Origin: Truepera radiovictrix DSM 17093
Lineage (GTDB): Bacteria; Deinococcota; Deinococci; Deinococcales; Trueperaceae
NCBI RefSeq assembly: GCF_000092425.1
Contig: NC_014221.1
Span: forward strand, 625,001 to 689,000
Length of the DNA stretch: 64,000 nt
Direction: 5' to 3'
How positions within the stretch are numbered: the stretch's first letter is position 1; each line of letters begins with the position of its first letter. The notes below the pieces were generated by a model that worked only from the letters and a program-made list of their open reading frames with translations, was not told the DNA's origin and ran no database searches. Positions 59,836 through 64,000 of this stretch are shown here, in pieces. The position numbers and the translations under genes are program-made.

Positions 59836-60732
59836 CTAGGCTGACGGCGCCGCTAGCGCCCGCACCCCCTCGAGCAAGCCCTCTAGCTCCCGTAGCACCT
59901 CGCGGCTCACGTCCTGCAGCGGGGCCCTCGGGTAGCCCGCCGGGAGCCCCTGGAGCCGCAGCGCCGCTTTAAGACCTGCGACGCCGAAGCGCACCGTCAC
60001 GGCGAGCGCCAGGGGGTCGAGTGCGAGCTGCAGCGCCCGCGCGCCCTCTAGGTCGCCCGCTTTAAAGCGCCGCAGGAGCGCCGCGTAGAGCGCCGGTGCG
60101 ACGTTGGCGACGGCTAAAATGCCGCCCCAAGCTCCCAAGCTCAGGGCGGGCAAAAGCGTCGGGGCGTTGCCGGTGAGGACCGCGAACTCCGGGCCGACGC
60201 GGCGCAGGGTCTCGCCGAGGGCGACGAGGTTACCCGACGAGTCCTTGAGCCCGACGACGTTGCCGTGCCCCGCGAGCTCGCCCACGAGGTTAGGGGAGAG
60301 CGACAGGGTGGTGTTGGCGGGCACGTTGTAGAGCAGCACGGGGAGCGGGCTCTCGTCCGCTAGCGTCCGGTAGTGCGCCCGCAAGGCGACCTCGTTCATG
60401 GCACCTAGGTAGTAGTGCGGCGGCAGCACGAGGACCGCGTCCGCGCCGACCTCGGCCGCGACACAGTTGCGCTTTAACACGGTGCAGGTCGCCTCGCCGC
60501 CCGTACCGGCGAGCATGGGCTTGGTAGTGGGGATCGCCGCGCGCGCCGCCTCCAAAACCAGCCGCCGTTCCGCCTCGGTTAGATAGACGGCCTCGCCGTT
60601 GCTGCCCAGCACGAGAAAACCGTCTACAAGGGGCTCGAGCGCGGCGATCAGGCCTTGGAGCCCGTCGAGGTCGAGCTCGCCCGCGGCGGTAAAGGGGGTG
60701 GGGAGGGGGGGGAAGATGCCTTGGAGGGTCAT
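59836..60732 (-). CDS. DapA-family aldolase/lyase
   Basis: This 298-residue TIM-barrel protein belongs to the dihydrodipicolinate synthase/N-acetylneuraminate lyase family. It has LPTPFTAAGELDLDGL, GSNGEAVYLTEAERR, the Tyr in LLYNVPANT and the Schiff-base Lys in VVGLKDSSGN. True DapA proteins usually read GTTGE where this has GSNGE, so a keto-acid aldolase role is equally likely. ATG 60732 lies 6 nt after TACACT; a GTG at 60750 is less likely. Confidence 0.85.
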   Translation of the reverse strand: MTLQGIFPPLPTPFTAAGELDLDGLQGLIAALEPLVDGFLVLGSNGEAVYLTEAERRLVLEAARAAIPTTKPMLAGTGGEATCTVLKRNCVAAEVGADAVLVLPPHYYLGAMNEVALRAHYRTLADESPLPVLLYNVPANTTLSLSPNLVGELAGHGNVVGLKDSSGNLVALGETLRRVGPEFAVLTGNAPTLLPALSLGAWGGILAVANVAPALYAALLRRFKAGDLEGARALQLALDPLALAVTVRFGVAGLKAALRLQGLPAGYPRAPLQDVSREVLRELEGLLEGVRALAAPSA

Positions 60733-60744
60733 GGTCGCAGTGTA
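60733..60744 (-). promoter_or_regulatory. -10 box TACACT 6 nt before DapA-family ATG
   Basis: Minus-strand TACACT at 60744-60739, 6 bases, ATG at 60732. Confidence 0.6.
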
Positions 60745-60822
60745 CGCCACCCCCTAACCCCACCCGCTAGGCCCCAGCCGCCTGGCGCCCGTCGTCCGCG
60801 CAGGGGGTATCGTTAGGGGAGC

Positions 60823-61683
60823 ATGACCGACGCCAACACCGCTAGGCTCCTGATCTCCTGCCCCGACCGCCCCGGCATCGTCGCCGCCGTCTCGCAGTTT
60901 CTCTACGCGCACGGGGCGAACATCTTAGACGCGCAGCAGCACTCGACCGACCCCAAAGGCGGCGAGTTCTTTATGCGGATGGTTTTCCACCTAGAGGACC
61001 TCGACGTGACCCGAGCGCAGTTCGAGCGCGCGTTCGCGGAGGTCGTCGCGCGCCCTTTTGGGATGAGCTGGCGCGTCGCCTACGCGGACCAGCGCAAACG
61101 CATGGCGGTTTTGGTCTCCAAGACCGACCACTGCCTATTGGAGCTCCTCTGGCGGGTGCGGAGCGGCGAGTTCGACGTCGACATCCCGCTGGTGATCTCC
61201 AACCACGACCTGTTGCGGGAGACGACCGAGGCCTTCGGCATCCCCTTTTACCACCTGCCGGTGACGCCGGAGACCAAGGCGGAGCAGGAGGCGCAGCTCT
61301 TGGCGCTCCTCGAGGGCCGGGTGGATCTGGTCGTGCTGGCGCGCTACATGCAGATCCTCTCGCCGGAGGTCGTGAGCCGCTACAGGGGCCGCATCATCAA
61401 CATTCACCACTCGTTTTTGCCGGCGTTCGTCGGCGCCAACCCCTACAAGCAGGCCTACGAGCGCGGCGTGAAGCTTATCGGTGCGACCGCTCACTACGTC
61501 ACCGATGAGCTCGACGAAGGGCCCATCATCGCCCAGGACGTCGCCCGCGTCTCGCACCGCGAGAGCGTGGCTGACCTCGTGGGGGTCGGGCGCGAGCTCG
61601 AGCGCACCGTCTTGGCCCGCGCCGTGGCCGCGCACCTAGAGGACCGCGTGCTCATCTTCGGCAACAAAACGGTGGTGTTTTGA
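60823..61683 (+). CDS. purU: Formyltetrahydrofolate deformylase
   Basis: This 286-residue enzyme splits 10-formyl-THF to formate and THF. An N-terminal ACT domain ([32 protein letters not shown]) precedes the formyltransferase-type domain with IISNHDLL-like [21 protein letters not shown] and [41 protein letters not shown] lies 9 nt before the ATG. Confidence 0.94.
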   Translation: MTDANTARLLISCPDRPGIVAAVSQFLYAHGANILDAQQHSTDPKGGEFFMRMVFHLEDLDVTRAQFERAFAEVVARPFGMSWRVAYADQRKRMAVLVSKTDHCLLELLWRVRSGEFDVDIPLVISNHDLLRETTEAFGIPFYHLPVTPETKAEQEAQLLALLEGRVDLVVLARYMQILSPEVVSRYRGRIINIHHSFLPAFVGANPYKQAYERGVKLIGATAHYVTDELDEGPIIAQDVARVSHRESVADLVGVGRELERTVLARAVAAHLEDRVLIFGNKTVVF

Positions 61684-61724
61684 GTCCCAGACGTCAGGGG
61701 CCAAAAACCAGGGGGGTGCCGCTA

Positions 61725-61759
61725 CTGTATTCTGACTACTGGCTACTGACTGCTGACCG
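61725..61759 (+). repeat. Degenerate heptanucleotide tandem repeat, locus 5
   Basis: Five 7-base units starting CTG (CTGTATT, CTGACTA, CTGGCTA, CTGACTG, CTGACCG) lie between purU and the PRTase gene, in the same orientation as locus 2. Confidence 0.75.
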
Positions 61760-61789
61760 CTACCCACCCGCTCCCCAGGAGGCTCTACC

Positions 61790-62335
61790 ATGACCTACAC
61801 CATCCGCATCGGTACGCAAACGCGCGAGCTGCCCGTGATCAGCGTCGGCGACGTTTCAGTCGCGCTCCTGAACCTCTTGGGGGACACCGCGCTCACCGAA
61901 GCGGCCGCCGAGGAGCTCGCCAAACGCGCTCCCGAGGTTGACGTGTTCGTCACCCCGGAGGTCAAGGCGGTCCCTTTAGCGCACGCGCTCTCGGTGCGCA
62001 CGGGCGTGCCCTACATCGTCGCGCGCAAGACCCAAAAACCCTACATGGTCGACGCCGTGCAGAAGACGGTGCTGTCGATCACCACGGGCAAACCGCAGGA
62101 CCTCTTCCTCGACGGCTCGGACGTCCCCAAACTTCGGGGCAAGCGGGTCGCGGTCGTCGACGACGTGGTTAGCACCGGCGGCACGCTGCGCGCGCTCTCG
62201 GAGCTTCTAGGCGACGTGGGCGCCCAGGTCGTCGCGACGCTCGCGGTGTTTACCGAGGGCGAGGAGCGCGACGACGTGATCTCGCTCGGGCACCTGCCGC
62301 TCTTTGACAACGTCGGGGAGCCCGAGGTCCTCTAG
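61790..62335 (+). CDS. Adenine phosphoribosyltransferase-like PRTase
   Basis: This 181-residue type I PRTase has the PRPP motif [17 protein letters not shown] near residue 120 and [31 protein letters not shown]. The pattern resembles APRT-like purine PRTases of Deinococcus and archaea. Base specificity is unknown. CCAGGAGG precedes ATG 61790. Its neighbour purU also feeds purine metabolism. Confidence 0.85.
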   Translation: MTYTIRIGTQTRELPVISVGDVSVALLNLLGDTALTEAAAEELAKRAPEVDVFVTPEVKAVPLAHALSVRTGVPYIVARKTQKPYMVDAVQKTVLSITTGKPQDLFLDGSDVPKLRGKRVAVVDDVVSTGGTLRALSELLGDVGAQVVATLAVFTEGEERDDVISLGHLPLFDNVGEPEVL

Positions 62336-62343
62336 GTTTCTCA

Positions 62344-62426
62344 TAAAATGTGCGTCTAGCACGCCGTTCGTGAGCTACCCGCAACCTGTGCGCGAGCCAC
62401 GTTTGGGGGCTCACGGCGTGCTAGAC
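62344..62426 (+). promoter_or_regulatory. Promoter-like TAAAAT and long inverted repeat upstream of dnaG
   Basis: TAAAAT (62344-62349) stands just before an inverted repeat with arms at 62354-62375 and 62409-62426. The arms match over about 18 bases with a 4-base bulge, and leave a loop of about 33 bases. It may terminate the PRTase transcript or regulate dnaG translation. Confidence 0.5.
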
Positions 62427-62536
62427 TGTGAGCCTTATAGCGCGGCGTTCTCTCTTGGCCGAGTAGCAGCTCGAGCCCGTCCCCGCGTCGCTCTCCCCAC
62501 AGACCGCCGCTTTCACCCGCGCGCCCCGAGGAGCCC

Positions 62537-64000
62537 GTGCCTGACGACGCCAAAGAACGCATCCGCGAACGCCTCGACCTCGCCGAGGTCGTCGGTGAGG
62601 TCGTGGCGCTGCAGAGCGCGGGGCGGGGGCGGCTCAAGGGGCTCTGCCCGTTTCACAGCGAGAAGACGCCGTCGTTTCACGTGCTGCAGGACCGCGGCTT
62701 CTACTACTGTTTCGGCTGCCAGGCCAAGGGTGACGTGTTCGATTTCGTCATGCGCACCCAAAACGTGGACTTTTACGAGGCGCTGCAGCTGCTCGGGCGG
62801 CGCGTCGGGATCGAGGTCACGCCCAGCACCCCGCAGGGGACCAAAAAGCGCGACCTCTATGAGATCAACAAGCTGGCCTTGGCCTTTTTCAAGGCGCACC
62901 TGCCGGGACCCGCGCGAGACTACCTCTTGGGGCGCAAGCTGACACCGGAGAGCCTCGAGGCCTTCGACCTCGGCTACGCCCCCGACAGCTGGGACGCGCT
63001 CCTCAAGCACGCGCTCAACAAGGGCTTTTCCGACGACGACCTCCTGCGCGCGGGGCTCATCGCCGAGTCCGATTCGGGGCGGCGCTACGACCGCTTCCGC
63101 CACCGCGTGATGTTCCCCATCAAAGACGCGCTCGGGCGCGTGGTGGGGTTTTCGGGGCGCGTCCTCGACGACGCGCTGCCCAAGTACCTGAACACCCCCG
63201 AGACCGAGGTGTTTAAAAAGGCCGAGCTGCTCTACGGGCTCGACGTCGCCAAGGGGGCGATCCGCGAGGCGGGCGAGTGCATCGTCGTCGAGGGCTACAT
63301 GGACGTCATTGCGCTCCACCAGTGTGGCTTTAAAAACGCCGTGGCGGCTCTTGGTGCGACCCTCACCGCCGAACAGGCGGCGCAGCTCGCGCGCCAGGGG
63401 GTGGAGCGGCTGCTCCTCGCTTTCGACGCCGACGAGGCGGGGCAGCGGGCGGTCTTGAGCGGGCTCGAGCAGTCGGTGGGGCGCAACTTCTTGGTGCGGG
63501 CGGTGAGGGTGCCTTTCGGCAAAGACCCCGCCGACGCGGTTTTGGCGGGGCACGTCGGCGCCTTTCGCGAGGCGCTGCGGGGCGGGCTCTCCGAGGTCGC
63601 GTTTCGCTTCGAGCGCGTGTTGGCGAGGTTCGACGTGAGCACCCTGGAGGGCAAAAAGGGCGCGCTGCAGGAGCTTCTGCCCGCGCTCACCCCCCGCGAC
63701 GTGTTCGACCCCGTGGCGAGCGAGATGCGGCGGCTGGTGATCGATCACCTAGGGATCGACGGCGCGCGCCTCGACGAGTGGGTGCGCGCGCGCACGCGGC
63801 GCAAGCTCGACACCACGCAGCTCAAGGGTATGCAGCGCGGCGAGGGGGCGTCGCAGCGGGCGATTATCGAGCTCGAGGTGATCGCGCTGCTGCTGCTCGA
63901 GCCGCACCGCTTGGCCGAGCGCCTCGAGGTCCTCGAGGCGGCTCTGCCCGAGGCGGGCGAGGACGCGCTGCTGCGCGAGTTCTGCGCGGTGTGCCGCGCC
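62537..64000 (+). CDS. dnaG: DNA primase, N-terminal part (runs off the window)
   Basis: The 488 codons present begin with the CHC2 zinc finger (CPFHSEKTPSF, YCFGC) that binds template DNA, then the Toprim core (ECIVVEGYMDVIALHQ and LLLAFDADEAGQRA). The N-terminal sequence PDDAKERIRERLDLAEVVG is standard for DnaG. GAGGAG precedes GTG 62537. The 3' end lies beyond the window. Confidence 0.96.
   Translation, partial: MPDDAKERIRERLDLAEVVGEVVALQSAGRGRLKGLCPFHSEKTPSFHVLQDRGFYYCFGCQAKGDVFDFVMRTQNVDFYEALQLLGRRVGIEVTPSTPQGTKKRDLYEINKLALAFFKAHLPGPARDYLLGRKLTPESLEAFDLGYAPDSWDALLKHALNKGFSDDDLLRAGLIAESDSGRRYDRFRHRVMFPIKDALGRVVGFSGRVLDDALPKYLNTPETEVFKKAELLYGLDVAKGAIREAGECIVVEGYMDVIALHQCGFKNAVAALGATLTAEQAAQLARQGVERLLLAFDADEAGQRAVLSGLEQSVGRNFLVRAVRVPFGKDPADAVLAGHVGAFREALRGGLSEVAFRFERVLARFDVSTLEGKKGALQELLPALTPRDVFDPVASEMRRLVIDHLGIDGARLDEWVRARTRRKLDTTQLKGMQRGEGASQRAIIELEVIALLLLEPHRLAERLEVLEAALPEAGEDALLREFCAVCRA

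Overview
The window is about 68% G+C, densely coded and free of rRNA. It looks like chromosome of a member of the Deinococcota, most likely a Truepera-like radiation-resistant bacterium. This is an inference from gene content: a Ser/Thr kinase fused to a PQQ-type beta-propeller (RqkA-like), a UvsE-type UV endonuclease, the clpP-clpX-tig block, and the many genes that start about 6 nt after a -10 box (leaderless style). No identity was confirmed by database search.

Layout. 1-0.9 kb: end of a Nif3-like gene and tmk. 0.9-7.6 kb: a minus-strand Liv-type ABC transporter operon headed by an acyl-CoA ligase. 8-18 kb: glutaminyl cyclase, FmdB-like protein, gpsA, an ABC-2 exporter pair plus MFS transporter, mobA, a dienelactone hydrolase, hemY-like oxidase and a DEAD-box helicase. 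18-22.6 kb: double receiver protein and a sugar ABC transporter. 22.8-31.7 kb: RqkA-like kinase, a small ribbon-helix-helix regulator divergent from murA, clpX-clpP-tig, two tRNAs and uvsE. 31.8-36.3 kb: secreted proteins, an XPD/DinG-like helicase and a nucleoside hydrolase. 36.5-43.2 kb: MoxR/DUF58 pair, nucleoside-type ABC permeases and malQ. 43.2-50 kb: YceI, a phosphoribosyltransferase, a poorer-coding lower-GC stretch, then an intact IS200/IS605 element inserted in a LuxR-type gene, and an ATP-grasp gene. 50-64 kb: acetoacetyl-CoA synthetase and an SDR, a second sugar ABC transporter, ruvB, a MATE pump, a DapA-family lyase, purU, a PRTase and the start of dnaG.

Four signals stand out. 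(1) A near-identical palindrome (GTGTA-N3-TACAC) lies in the divergent region between the RHH regulator and murA and again between uvsE and a secreted protein, suggesting a small regulon. (2) The IS605-type element carries tnpA and tnpB in a four-gene, translationally coupled operon with two small unknown ORFs, and a divergent XRE-type regulator. (3) That element splits a LuxR-type gene whose two halves rejoin in frame. (4) Sixteen genes have a TANNNT-like -10 box 5-9 nt before the start codon, and at least five intergenic sites carry degenerate heptanucleotide tandem repeats.

How genes work together: two sugar importers (19-22.5 kb and 53-56.6 kb) lack a local ATPase and probably share a distant one. 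The nucleoside hydrolase, nucleoside permeases and two PRTases suggest nucleoside scavenging. The ligase plus Liv operon suggests uptake and CoA activation of a carboxylic acid. Acetoacetyl-CoA synthetase plus SDR suggests ketone-body type metabolism. tig-clpP-clpX, uvsE, ruvB, the DinG-like helicase, RqkA-like kinase and dnaG are proteostasis and genome-maintenance functions.
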